Source: JAEUPI01 sp963814435 (GTDB lineage Bacteria; Pseudomonadota; Gammaproteobacteria; Burkholderiales; Burkholderiaceae_C). From it: a DNA stretch of 64,000 nucleotides. Numbering within the stretch: position 1 is the first letter of the stretch; every line of letters begins with the position of its first letter. Shown one piece after another: positions 35,479 to 43,601 of this stretch. The notes under the pieces are model-generated. The model made no database searches, was not told where the DNA came from, and saw only the letters and a program-made list of their open reading frames with translations. Made by a program: the position numbers and the translations under genes. Location of the stretch: NCBI GenBank assembly GCA_963814435.1, contig CAWFCV010000018.1, forward strand, positions 1-64,000, read 5' to 3'.

Positions 35479-36396
35479 ATGCCAGACCCCACCCACCCCA
35501 GCTCTCAAAACCTCGCCGACGCCGTCGAACGCGTGGCCGCGTCGGTCATCGGCGTCGGCTCGCACCGCAGGGGCTTCGCCGCCGCCTGCCTCTGGCAACC
35601 CGGCGTCGTGCTGACCAGCGCCACGGCCGTGTGGCGCGCCTCCAAGGTGCGTCTGGTCCTGCCCAGCGGCGAGTCGGTCGTCGGCGAGGTGCGCGGCGTG
35701 GACGCGGCGACCGACCTGGCCGTGATCACCGCCGAGGTGCCGGGCGTGAGTGCGGTCGAGCGCCGACTCGACGCGGCGCCACGCGCAGGCGACTTCGTCT
35801 TCGCGGTCGGGCGCGAGCCGTCGGGGCAGGTGCACGCGAGCTTCGGTCACGTGGGCGCGGCCGGCGGCGCGTGGCGTACCTGGCGCGGTGGTCACGTCGA
35901 TCGTCTGATTCGCCTCGACGGCGGCCTCTACCCTGGCCTTCAGGGTGCGCCGGTGGCCGACGCCAGCGCTCAGGTGATCGGCGTGGCGAGCCACGCCTTG
36001 TCGCGCCTGCATGCGGTGGTGCTGCCGGTGGCGACGGTGGAGCGTGTCACCGCGGCACTGCTCGCACACGGCGTGGTGGCGCGTGGTTACCTGGGTGTCG
36101 CCGCGCAGCCGGTGCCGTTGGGCGAGCCGCTGCGCTCGGCGCTGGCCACGCACAGCCAGACCGGCCTGCTGGTGCACGGCGTGGCCGACGATGGCCCGGC
36201 CGCGCGTGCCGGCGTGATGGTGGGCGACATCGTCGTCGCCGCCGGCGGCCAGGACGTGAGCACCGTCGAGAGCCTGCGCGACCTGCTGGCAGCCGAGCAG
36301 GTCGGCGCGCGACTTCGCTTGCGCGTCTCGCGCGGTGGCCAGCCGCTGGACCTGAGCGTCGACGTGGCCGCGCGCAGCCCCTCGCGGTGCCACTAG
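35479..36396 (+). CDS. HtrA-like pseudoprotease with PDZ domain
   Basis: 305 residues, trypsin-like fold then one PDZ domain (~205-290: QTGLLVHGVADDGPAARAGV). Aligned to the active S1C enzyme 0.7 kb downstream, the His is lost (TSATAV, Thr49 where TSSHVV is expected), the Asp is kept (ATDLAV, Asp79) and the Ser is lost (YPGLQGAP, Gln155 where NPGNSGGP is expected). It should therefore not cleave peptide bonds. No signal peptide. First gene of a three-gene co-directional set with a response regulator and an active protease; a regulatory or adaptor role is inferred. Confidence 0.88.
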   Translation: MPDPTHPSSQNLADAVERVAASVIGVGSHRRGFAAACLWQPGVVLTSATAVWRASKVRLVLPSGESVVGEVRGVDAATDLAVITAEVPGVSAVERRLDAAPRAGDFVFAVGREPSGQVHASFGHVGAAGGAWRTWRGGHVDRLIRLDGGLYPGLQGAPVADASAQVIGVASHALSRLHAVVLPVATVERVTAALLAHGVVARGYLGVAAQPVPLGEPLRSALATHSQTGLLVHGVADDGPAARAGVMVGDIVVAAGGQDVSTVESLRDLLAAEQVGARLRLRVSRGGQPLDLSVDVAARSPSRCH

Positions 36397-36412
36397 CAAC
36401 ACACCCGGCGCG

Positions 36413-37039
36413 ATGCGCATCGCCGTCGTCAGCAGCTCCCGATGGGCGGCCCAGGGCGTGGCCGCCGCATTGGCCCGCGAGGGTGCCGACGGCGACATCG
36501 ACGTGCAGTTGCACGAGTCGATCGACGATCTGGCCCGCGCGGGCGCGCAGGCGCCATCCGCGCTCGTGATCATCGCCACGGATGGCGACGCAGTGCGCCA
36601 GGTGCTCGAGCGCACGCCGGGTGGGGTTCCGGTGCTGGTGCTGGCCGAGGACCTCGACGACGTGGTCGCGCGCATCGGCGCTCCACGCGGCGCGCTGGCG
36701 CTGCTGTCGCTGCATGCCGACGACGCCAAGCTGCGCGCGGCGCTGGCGGCCGTGATGCAGGGTTTGAGCGTGCGCGAGGATGGCCTGCCGCGGGCCGGCC
36801 ACGGCGCCGGCGCGCGCCCGGCGCCGCCACACGCGCCGCTCGATCCGCTGACATCGCGCGAGATCGAGGTCTTCGAACTGCTGGCCAACGGCCTGACCAA
36901 CCGCGACATCGGTGAGGCGCTGCACATCTCGGCGCACACCGCCAAGTTCCACGTCGCGCAGATCCTCGACAAGACCGGGGCTGCGACCCGCGCCGAGGCG
37001 GTGCGGCTGGGCCTGCGCCTCGGATTGATCGGTATTTGA
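36413..37039 (+). CDS. LuxR/NarL-type regulator with degenerate receiver
   Basis: 208 residues. C-terminal LuxR HTH: LDPLTSREIEVFELLANGLT, NRDIGEALHISAHTAKFHVA and QILDKTGAATRAEAV. The N-terminal ~115 residues keep the receiver fold, but the acidic pair is SSS (VVSSSR), the phosphoacceptor position in LVIIATDGD is Ala55, and the switch Lys is not evident. Phosphorylation by a classical kinase is unlikely. It lies between a pseudoprotease and an active protease of the HtrA family, 16 and 24 bases from them, so it may be controlled by protein contact. Confidence 0.85.
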   Translation: MRIAVVSSSRWAAQGVAAALAREGADGDIDVQLHESIDDLARAGAQAPSALVIIATDGDAVRQVLERTPGGVPVLVLAEDLDDVVARIGAPRGALALLSLHADDAKLRAALAAVMQGLSVREDGLPRAGHGAGARPAPPHAPLDPLTSREIEVFELLANGLTNRDIGEALHISAHTAKFHVAQILDKTGAATRAEAVRLGLRLGLIGI

Positions 37040-37063
37040 GCCGTGCACGACCCGGAGCCATCG

Positions 37064-38014
37064 ATGACATCCGACGACGACCTTGGCTTGCTCGACGCTT
37101 ATTCGCGCGCCGTGATCGGCACGTTGGAGCACACCCGCGCCGGCGTGGTGTCGTTGCAGGTGTTGCCGCGCAAGGGGCAGCGTCGCGGCGGCGGCGCGGG
37201 CTCGGGTTTCCTGATCACGCCCGACGGCTACGTGTTGACCAGCAGCCATGTGGTCGAAGGCGGCGGCGAGGTGCAGGTGCTGCTCGACGATGGCGGTCAG
37301 CAGAACGCGCGCGTGGTCGGCGCCGATGTGGACACCGACCTCGCGCTGCTGCACATGGGCTCGCCGCGCGTGCTGCCGCACCTGGAGCTGGGCGACTCAT
37401 CGAGCCTGCGCGTGGGCCAGGTGGCGATCGCGATCGGCAATCCGCATGGGCTGGGCCACACCGTCACCACCGGCGTGATCTCGGCGCTCGGCCGCTCGCT
37501 GCGCTCGCGCAGCGGCCGCTCGATCGACAGCGTGATCCAGACCGACGCCAGCCTCAACCCGGGCAACTCGGGCGGGCCGCTGCTCGACACACGATCGCGC
37601 GTGATCGGCGTCAACACGGCCATCATCGCCGGCGCGCAGGCGCTGTGCTTCGCGGTGCCGTCGGACACCGCGCGCTGGGTGGTCAGCGAGATCCTGCAGC
37701 ACGGCCGCGTGCGCCGAGCCTGGCTCGGCATCGCCGCCCACACGGTGCCGCTCGCGCGGCGCGTGGCGCGACATCACGGCCTGGCCACGCCCAGCGTGGT
37801 CGCCGTCGACGAGGTAATGCCCGACGGCCCGGCCTCGCGCGCCGGCATGCGGGCGGGCGACCGCATCGCGCGCGTCGACGACACCGAGGTCGGCGACGTC
37901 GACATGCTGCATCGATTGCTGGGGCGCGAACGCATCGGCCGCCCGACGCGGCTCGAATTCCTGCGCGGCGTGCAGAGGACGGCAGTGAGCCTGGTGCCCG
38001 AACCCCGGCGCTGA
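37064..38014 (+). CDS. S1C (HtrA/DegP-like) serine protease with PDZ domain
   Basis: 316 residues from MTSDDDLGLLDAYSRAV (GGAG nine bases upstream). Full triad: His62 in VLTSSHVVEGG, Asp92 in DVDTDLALLH, Ser169 in NPGNSGGPL. NPHGLGHTVTTGVISALGRS is the LD/L1 activation loop region. One PDZ domain at ~220-310. There is no signal peptide or membrane anchor, unlike DegP, DegQ and DegS, so a cytosolic protease is suggested. A GTG at 37043 is an alternative start. Paired with the pseudoprotease at 35479. Confidence 0.9.
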   Translation: MTSDDDLGLLDAYSRAVIGTLEHTRAGVVSLQVLPRKGQRRGGGAGSGFLITPDGYVLTSSHVVEGGGEVQVLLDDGGQQNARVVGADVDTDLALLHMGSPRVLPHLELGDSSSLRVGQVAIAIGNPHGLGHTVTTGVISALGRSLRSRSGRSIDSVIQTDASLNPGNSGGPLLDTRSRVIGVNTAIIAGAQALCFAVPSDTARWVVSEILQHGRVRRAWLGIAAHTVPLARRVARHHGLATPSVVAVDEVMPDGPASRAGMRAGDRIARVDDTEVGDVDMLHRLLGRERIGRPTRLEFLRGVQRTAVSLVPEPRR

Positions 38015-38130
38015 CCCGGGCAGCCGCGGCCCGCATGGCCCGGTATTGCCCGCATTGACACACCGGGGTGCCCGAACACAATCGGTCGGGCGCGAGGCCC
38101 TGCTCGCCGAGCCCACACGACCCGCCCCAC

Positions 38131-39129
38131 ATGAACCCGATCTCATGGCGCCAACGGCTCGCCGCCGCCTGCGCCGCAGGCCTGATGTCGCTGATGTGGG
38201 CCGTGCCCGCGTCGGCACAGACCGCGGCCTGGCCCGACCGGCCGATCAAGCTGGTCGTGCCCTACCCGCCCGGCGGCCTGACCGACACGCTGGCGCGCTC
38301 GATCGCCGAGCCGCTGGCCAAGGCGCTCGGGCAGCCGGTGGTGATCGACAACAAGCCCGGCGCCGGCACGCTGCTCGGCGCGCAGATCGTCGCGCGCAGC
38401 CCGGCCGATGGATACACGCTGCTGATGGCCACCAGCACCACGCTGGGCGTGAGCCCGGCGCTGTACCGCAACAACATGATCGACCCGGTGCGCGACTTCG
38501 CTCCGGTGAGCCTGGTGGCCAGCGTGCCGTTCTTCCTGGTGGCCTCGAGCGACACCGGCTGGAACACCGCGCAGGACCTGGTCGATGCCGCGCGCGCCGC
38601 GCCGGCGCCGCTGCAGTACGGCTCGGCCGGCAACGGCAGCCCGCACCACCTGGCGATGGAGATGCTGCAGAAGGCCAGCGGCGCGAAGTTCGAGCACATT
38701 CCCTACAAGGGCAGCCAGCTCGCGATACCCGATCTGCTGAGTGGCCGCTTCAAGCTGATGGTGACCGACCTGACGCCGGCGATCGCGCACATCCGCGCCG
38801 GCAAGCTCAAGGTGCTGGCCACCACCGCGCCGCAGCGCTCGGCGATGATGCCCGACGCACCCACCTTCGCCGAAGCCGGCGTGCCCGGCGTGCAGGCCGT
38901 GGCCTGGCAGGGCATCGTCGCGCCGGCCGGCACGCCGCGCTCGGTGATCGATCGCCTGTCGGTCGAGATCAACCGCATCGTCGCCAGTGACGCGTTGAAG
39001 CAGCGCTGTGCGGCGATCGGCTGCGACACGCTGGCGCCGGTGAGCCCAGCCGATTTCGCCGAGCTGGTGAGGAACGACCTCGGTCGCTGGACCCAGGTGG
39101 TGCTCGACTCCGGCGCCAAGGTCGACTGA
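38131..39129 (+). CDS. Bug family tripartite tricarboxylate transporter substrate-binding protein
   Basis: 332 residues. Signal peptide ends VPASAQTAA. Typical blocks: WPDRPIKLVVPYPPGGLTDT, VIDNKPGAGTLLGAQIVARS, ADGYTLLMATSTT, GSAGNGSPHHLAMEML and IPYKGSQLAIPDLLSGR. Bug receptors bind carboxylates in the periplasm. No TctA or TctB membrane gene lies beside it, which is common for Burkholderiales Bug genes. Downstream are an ACMSD-like hydrolase and a second Bug protein. Confidence 0.92.
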   Translation: MNPISWRQRLAAACAAGLMSLMWAVPASAQTAAWPDRPIKLVVPYPPGGLTDTLARSIAEPLAKALGQPVVIDNKPGAGTLLGAQIVARSPADGYTLLMATSTTLGVSPALYRNNMIDPVRDFAPVSLVASVPFFLVASSDTGWNTAQDLVDAARAAPAPLQYGSAGNGSPHHLAMEMLQKASGAKFEHIPYKGSQLAIPDLLSGRFKLMVTDLTPAIAHIRAGKLKVLATTAPQRSAMMPDAPTFAEAGVPGVQAVAWQGIVAPAGTPRSVIDRLSVEINRIVASDALKQRCAAIGCDTLAPVSPADFAELVRNDLGRWTQVVLDSGAKVD

Positions 39130-39164
39130 ACCCGCCCCGATCTTCATTGCCACAAGGACTGCGC

Positions 39165-40151
39165 ATGGCCCCCGTGATCGACGTGCACACGCACATGCTG
39201 ACCCATGACTACGTGAGCCTGCTGGAACAGCACGGCGGCCCGACCTACACGCTGAAGGCGGTGACCGGCGGGCTGCGCGCGATCCACCTGCACGACGCGC
39301 CGTTCATGACCCCGGTGCCCGAGATGTTCGACTACCCGGCGCGCATCCAGATGATGGACACCGTGGGCATCGACGTGTCGGTGATCTCGTTGAGCTGCCC
39401 CAACGTCTACTGGGGCGGGCCCGATGTGAGCCTGAAGGCCGCGCGGCTGATGAACGACGACATGGCCGCCGCGCGCGAGCGCCATCAGGGCCGCATCGAG
39501 TACTTCTGCTCGCTGCCGTGGCAGCACGCCGAGCTGGCGGTGGCCGAACTCAAACGCGCCCGTGCGCGCGGCGCCTGCGGCGTGATGGTGCTGGCCAACA
39601 TCGACGGCCAGCCGCTCACCGCGCCGCAGTTCGCAGCCATCTGGAAGGCGATCGACGATGCCGCGCTGCCGGTGCTGATCCATCCCACCGCGCCGCCCGG
39701 CGTGCAGGCGATGCAGATGAGCGAGTTCCAGCTCACCGCGTCGATCGGCTTCACCTTCGACACCACGCTGGCCGTGGGCCGCATGTTGTACGACGGCTTC
39801 TTCGACCGCTACACGCAGCTGAAGATCATCGCCTCGCACGGCGGCGGCGCGCTGCCGTACCTGGTCGGCCGGCTCGACCAGTGCTTCCGCCACATCCCCG
39901 CCTGCCGCACCAAGACGCAGGCCACTCCGTCGAGCTACCTGGGGCGTCTGTACGCCGACACGGTGGTGTTCACGCAGCAGGCGCTCGACCTGTGCCTCGA
40001 AGTCTTCGGCGACGACCAGGTGCTGTTCGGGTCGGACTACCCGCACACCATCGGCGACCCGGTGGGCTGCCTCGCGAAAGTGAACTCACTGCTCGGCGCG
40101 CGCCGCGAGAAGGTGCGCGGCCACAATGCGCAGCGCATCTTCAAGTTCTGA
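39165..40151 (+). CDS. Amidohydrolase-2 family (ACMSD-like) decarboxylase/hydrolase
   Basis: 328 residues from MAPVIDVHTHMLTHDYVSLL, with AAGGA before the ATG. HxH metal motif DVHTHM; VLIHPTAPPGVQAM supplies the barrel His; IASHGGGALPYLVGRLDQ and LFGSDYPHTIGDPVG the later metal/catalytic residues. This is the aminocarboxymuconate-semialdehyde decarboxylase-like group, which decarboxylates or hydrolyses aromatic or unsaturated acids. Flanked by two carboxylate receptors, which suits an organic acid substrate. Confidence 0.9.
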   Translation: MAPVIDVHTHMLTHDYVSLLEQHGGPTYTLKAVTGGLRAIHLHDAPFMTPVPEMFDYPARIQMMDTVGIDVSVISLSCPNVYWGGPDVSLKAARLMNDDMAAARERHQGRIEYFCSLPWQHAELAVAELKRARARGACGVMVLANIDGQPLTAPQFAAIWKAIDDAALPVLIHPTAPPGVQAMQMSEFQLTASIGFTFDTTLAVGRMLYDGFFDRYTQLKIIASHGGGALPYLVGRLDQCFRHIPACRTKTQATPSSYLGRLYADTVVFTQQALDLCLEVFGDDQVLFGSDYPHTIGDPVGCLAKVNSLLGARREKVRGHNAQRIFKF

Positions 40152-40181
40152 ACCCGCACGAACCCTCGGAGACACGACCTC

Positions 40182-41150
40182 ATGAAACGCCGCTCGCTCG
40201 CCTTTGCCGCTCTCGCCGCGCTGACCGGCGCCGCGCCGCTCACGTCGTCGGCCCAGGACAAGCCGCCGATCCGCATCCTGGTCGGTTTCCCGCCGGGCGG
40301 CTCGGCCGACATCGTCGCGCGGCTGCTGGCCGACAAGATGCGCGTCACGCTCGGCCAGAACGTCATCGTCGACAACAAGCCCGGCGCCGCCGGCCGCGTG
40401 GCGCTGGGTGAAGTCAAGCGTGCCGCGGCCGATGGCCAGACCTTCGTGCTCGCGCCGAGCGGCGCGTTGGTCGTGCTGCCCTGGCTGTACAAGAACCTCG
40501 GCTACGACCCGGTGCGCGACTTCACGCCGGTGGCGCGCGCGGTGACCTTCGACTTCGCGGTCACCGTGGGCCCGGCCGCTCCGCAGGGCGACATCAAGGC
40601 GATCCTCGCGTGGATGAAGGCCAACCCGGGCAAGGCCAACTACGCGACGCCGGGCGCCGGCACCGTGCCGCATTTCACCGGCGTGCTGCTGAGCCAGGGT
40701 GCCGGCATCGAGATGACGCACGTGGCCTACAAGGGCGGCGCGCCGGCGATGAACGACCTGCTGGGCGGCCAGGTGCCGCTGATGATCGATACGCCGCTGG
40801 AGACGATCGAGCAGCACCGCGCCGGCAAGCTGCGCATCGTGGCCGTCACCGGCGAGGCGCGCACCAAGTCGCTGCCCGAGGTGCCGACGCTCAAGGAAGC
40901 CGGCATCCCGATCGCCGCCGACGCCTTCTTCGGCCTGTATGGCCCGGCGGGGCTGCCGGCCGACGTGACGGCCCGGATCGGCCGCGCGTTGGCCGATGCG
41001 CTGAAAGCCGCCGACGTGTCCGACAAGATCTTCTCGCTCGGCCTCGTGCCGGCCTACGGCAGCGGCGACGAACTTGCCGCCACGCAGGCGGCGCATCTGA
41101 AACGCTGGGAGGCACCGATCAAGGCGTCGGGGTTCACGGCGGAGCAGTAG
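40182..41150 (+). CDS. Bug family tripartite tricarboxylate transporter substrate-binding protein
   Basis: 322 residues. GGAGACACG lies upstream. Signal peptide MKRRSLAFAALAALTGAAP then SSAQD. Blocks: IRILVGFPPGGSADIVARLL, NVIVDNKPGAAGRVALGEVK, DPVRDFTPVARAVTF, YATPGAGTVPHFTGVLL and YKGGAPAMNDLLGGQVPL. Only moderately similar to the Bug protein at 38131, so probably a different ligand. Same direction and 30 bases after the amidohydrolase. Confidence 0.92.
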   Translation: MKRRSLAFAALAALTGAAPLTSSAQDKPPIRILVGFPPGGSADIVARLLADKMRVTLGQNVIVDNKPGAAGRVALGEVKRAAADGQTFVLAPSGALVVLPWLYKNLGYDPVRDFTPVARAVTFDFAVTVGPAAPQGDIKAILAWMKANPGKANYATPGAGTVPHFTGVLLSQGAGIEMTHVAYKGGAPAMNDLLGGQVPLMIDTPLETIEQHRAGKLRIVAVTGEARTKSLPEVPTLKEAGIPIAADAFFGLYGPAGLPADVTARIGRALADALKAADVSDKIFSLGLVPAYGSGDELAATQAAHLKRWEAPIKASGFTAEQ

Positions 41151-41335
41151 CCGCTGCAGGCATCGCGGGGGCCGGCCGCGCCGCGGTCGCATCACGGCGG
41201 GCACCTGTGCCGTCCCTGTGGTCGCGCCGTGCGCGACCGATCGGGAGCGGGACACAAACGTGATCGCTGCTCGTCGGCGCGGACTACGGGAAAGCGACCG
41301 TATCGCGCGGCCGCGCCAGATGCCGAGAATCGGTC

Positions 41336-42634
41336 GTGAAGCTGCACGCTCGAGCACTCCAGCCGGCGCCGTTGGCGCACCTGGCTGTCAATCCGGTGGC
41401 GCCGCGGCCGCGTGCGCAGGTCCGGCGCCACGCGGCGCGCGCGCAGTTCAGCCGCTCGCGCCACCGCCGCGGCGGCTCGCCTTGGGCGCCGAGTGCCGCC
41501 GAGCGCCGCGCGATGACCGAATGCCTGCTGCTCGCCGCGCTGCTGCACCTGCTGCTGGTGCTCATGATCGGCAATGCGCCGGGCGGCAGCGCGCGACCGG
41601 GCAGCGGCGTCGCAGGCAGCCTGAACGTCACGCTGCGCGGTTACGACCGGCCGCGCGCGGACGATCGATGGCCCACACCCGTTGCACCAGCACCAACTGC
41701 AACAGCGCGCGTGCGCGAGGACGCGGCGCCGCGCCGCGCCGACGAGTCCGCAGTGCGTGCACCGCGCGTCGATCCGGCGGTGTCGCCTGCCGTCGCCGAG
41801 CCGGCGCCTGCACCGACCATCGCGCCTCCCGAGCTGCCGGCACTCGCGCCGGCGCCGCTGCGAGCCATCGCACCCGAGCCCCGGGTGCCCGAGGCCGTGT
41901 TGCCCGCACTGCCGCCACCGGTGCCTTCGTCCGTGCCGATCGAGAGTGTTCCCGCGCCGGTGCCACCGCCGATCGTCGAAGCGCCCGCGCCGCAAGCGCC
42001 GTCGACCGCGACGCCGCCCGCCGCGGCCCTCGCTGCACCGCCGCTTGCACTGCCCGTCCCAGCGCCCGTCGCCGCGCCGGTCGCACCGCCGGTGGCTGCA
42101 CCGACCGAGCCCCCGGTCGCCTTGCCGATCGCGCCACCGGTCGCGCCCGCCAACGCCGCACCCATCGCGCCGCCGGTCACGCCACCGATCTCGCCGCCGG
42201 TTATGGCCGCGCCGCCGCCATCGGCGGCACCGCCCGTGGTGACGCCGGCGGTCCCGCAGGCCGAGGTGGCGCCCGCCGCACGATCCGCAGCGCCGGCCGA
42301 GTCGGCCTCGCCGGTGCCGGCGCCGGTGGGCACGCCCGGGCGCATCGAAGCGCCGCCGCGGCGCGACCCCGACGCGGCGGCACCGGCACCGCCGGCCAGC
42401 GCACCGCCGCTGAACCTGACGCTGCCGCGCAGCCGCGGCGGCGACTTGTCGAGCCGTGCGTCGCCGGGCCTGCTGCCGCTGCTGCCGCGGCCGCCCGAGC
42501 GAGGGTCGAAACTCGCCACCGACATCGAGAACGCGGCCAGGCCCGACTGCCGCACCGCCTACAGCGGCATGGGGCTGCTGGCCGCGGTGCCGCTGGCGGC
42601 CAACGCGGCCACCGGGTCGGGTTGCCGCTGGTGA
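41336..42634 (+). CDS. Proline-rich membrane-anchored protein with conserved Cys C-terminus (TonB-like layout)
   Basis: 432 residues if started at 41336; an internal ATG at 41513 (MTECLLLAALLHLLLVLMIG) begins right at the single hydrophobic helix. After the helix and a short GSLNVTLRGY segment come about 230 residues dominated by Pro, Ala and Val (APxPAPPP-type), then a conserved-looking tail: PLNLTLPRSRGG, RPPERGSKLATDIENAARPD and CRTAYSGMGLLAAVPLA ending GCRW. The layout (inner-membrane anchor, Pro-rich periplasmic spacer, compact C-terminal domain with two Cys) resembles TonB-like energy transducers, but the domain is not TonB as I know it. Function unknown. Confidence 0.7.
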   Translation: MKLHARALQPAPLAHLAVNPVAPRPRAQVRRHAARAQFSRSRHRRGGSPWAPSAAERRAMTECLLLAALLHLLLVLMIGNAPGGSARPGSGVAGSLNVTLRGYDRPRADDRWPTPVAPAPTATARVREDAAPRRADESAVRAPRVDPAVSPAVAEPAPAPTIAPPELPALAPAPLRAIAPEPRVPEAVLPALPPPVPSSVPIESVPAPVPPPIVEAPAPQAPSTATPPAAALAAPPLALPVPAPVAAPVAPPVAAPTEPPVALPIAPPVAPANAAPIAPPVTPPISPPVMAAPPPSAAPPVVTPAVPQAEVAPAARSAAPAESASPVPAPVGTPGRIEAPPRRDPDAAAPAPPASAPPLNLTLPRSRGGDLSSRASPGLLPLLPRPPERGSKLATDIENAARPDCRTAYSGMGLLAAVPLAANAATGSGCRW

Positions 42635-42702
42635 CGAAGGGCGCGGCGCGCGCGGCCTATCATCGGCGCGCCGACGTTAGCCACCGGCACCGGAGACACG
42701 CC

Positions 42703-43601
42703 ATGCTCGCCTGCAAACCCCTGGCCGACCGCTTTGGCGTCGAGGTCGCCGGCATCGATCTGGCGCAGCCGCTCGACGACGCGCTGTTTGCCGAACTCGA
42801 GCGCACGTTCTATGCGCACCAGGTGCTCGCCGTTGCGCGCGCAGTCGCTCAGCGCCGCGCAGTTCGTGGCCTTCGCGCGCCGCATCGGGCCGCCGCAGCC
42901 GCACGTGATCGACCAGTTCCACCATCCCGAGGATCCGAACATCCTGATCCTCAGCAACGTCAAGGTGAATGGCCAGCCCACCGGGCTGCAGGACGCGGGC
43001 TCGTACTTCCACACCGACTACTCGTACCTGCCGGTGCCGGCGCGCGCAACGACGCTGTACTCGCGCGTGGTGCCCCGGGTCGGCGGCGACACGCTGTTCG
43101 CGAATCAGATCGCGCGCCTACGACGACCTGGGCGACGCGATGAAGCGGCGCATCGAGCCGCTGCTGGCGATCCACCATTACGGCAACCGGCAGGACCAGG
43201 ACGAGCGCAGCCGCACCGTCGCCTCGCTGCTCACCGACGAGCAGAAGGCGCAGATGCCGGTGATCACGCACCGCATCGCGCGGCCGCACCCGGTCACCGG
43301 CCGCAAGGCGCTGTACGCGGTGTCGGGCAGTTCGTTCGGCATCGTCGGCATGCCCGACGACGAGGCGCGCGACCTGCTCGACGAGCTGGCCGCGCATGCG
43401 ACGCAGGCCCAGTACCAGCTGCGCTTCCGGTACGGGGTCGGCGACGTGGTGGTCTGGGACAACGCCGCGCTGCTGCACTCGGCCACGCTGATCGACCCGG
43501 ACGATGCGCGCACGCTGTGGCGCATCACCGTGCTCGAGCCGTCGCAGGAGGCCGCCGCGCCCGAGGTGCTGGCGCCCAGCTACGCCGGCGCGCGGATGTG
43601 A
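42703..43601 (+). pseudogene. TauD/TfdA family Fe(II)/2-oxoglutarate dioxygenase, frameshifted
   Basis: GGAGACACG precedes ATG 42703. Begins MLACKPLADRFGVEVAGIDL (typical TauD start). Iron site HxD in SYFHTDYSYLPVPARATTLY and the distal His in NAALLHSATL, with DARTLWRITV supplying the 2-oxoglutarate Arg. Frames change near 42833 and 43120; about 298 residues when joined. The family hydroxylates sulfonates, aryloxyalkanoates, carnitine precursors and others. The stop overlaps the GTG of the next gene. Confidence 0.85.

Noticed and set aside
41221..41237. Hairpin GTCGCGC-CGT-GCGCGAC after the second Bug gene as a terminator
   Set aside because: Perfect 7-bp stem, but followed by CGATCGGGAG rather than a T-run; in 70% GC DNA such stems are frequent.
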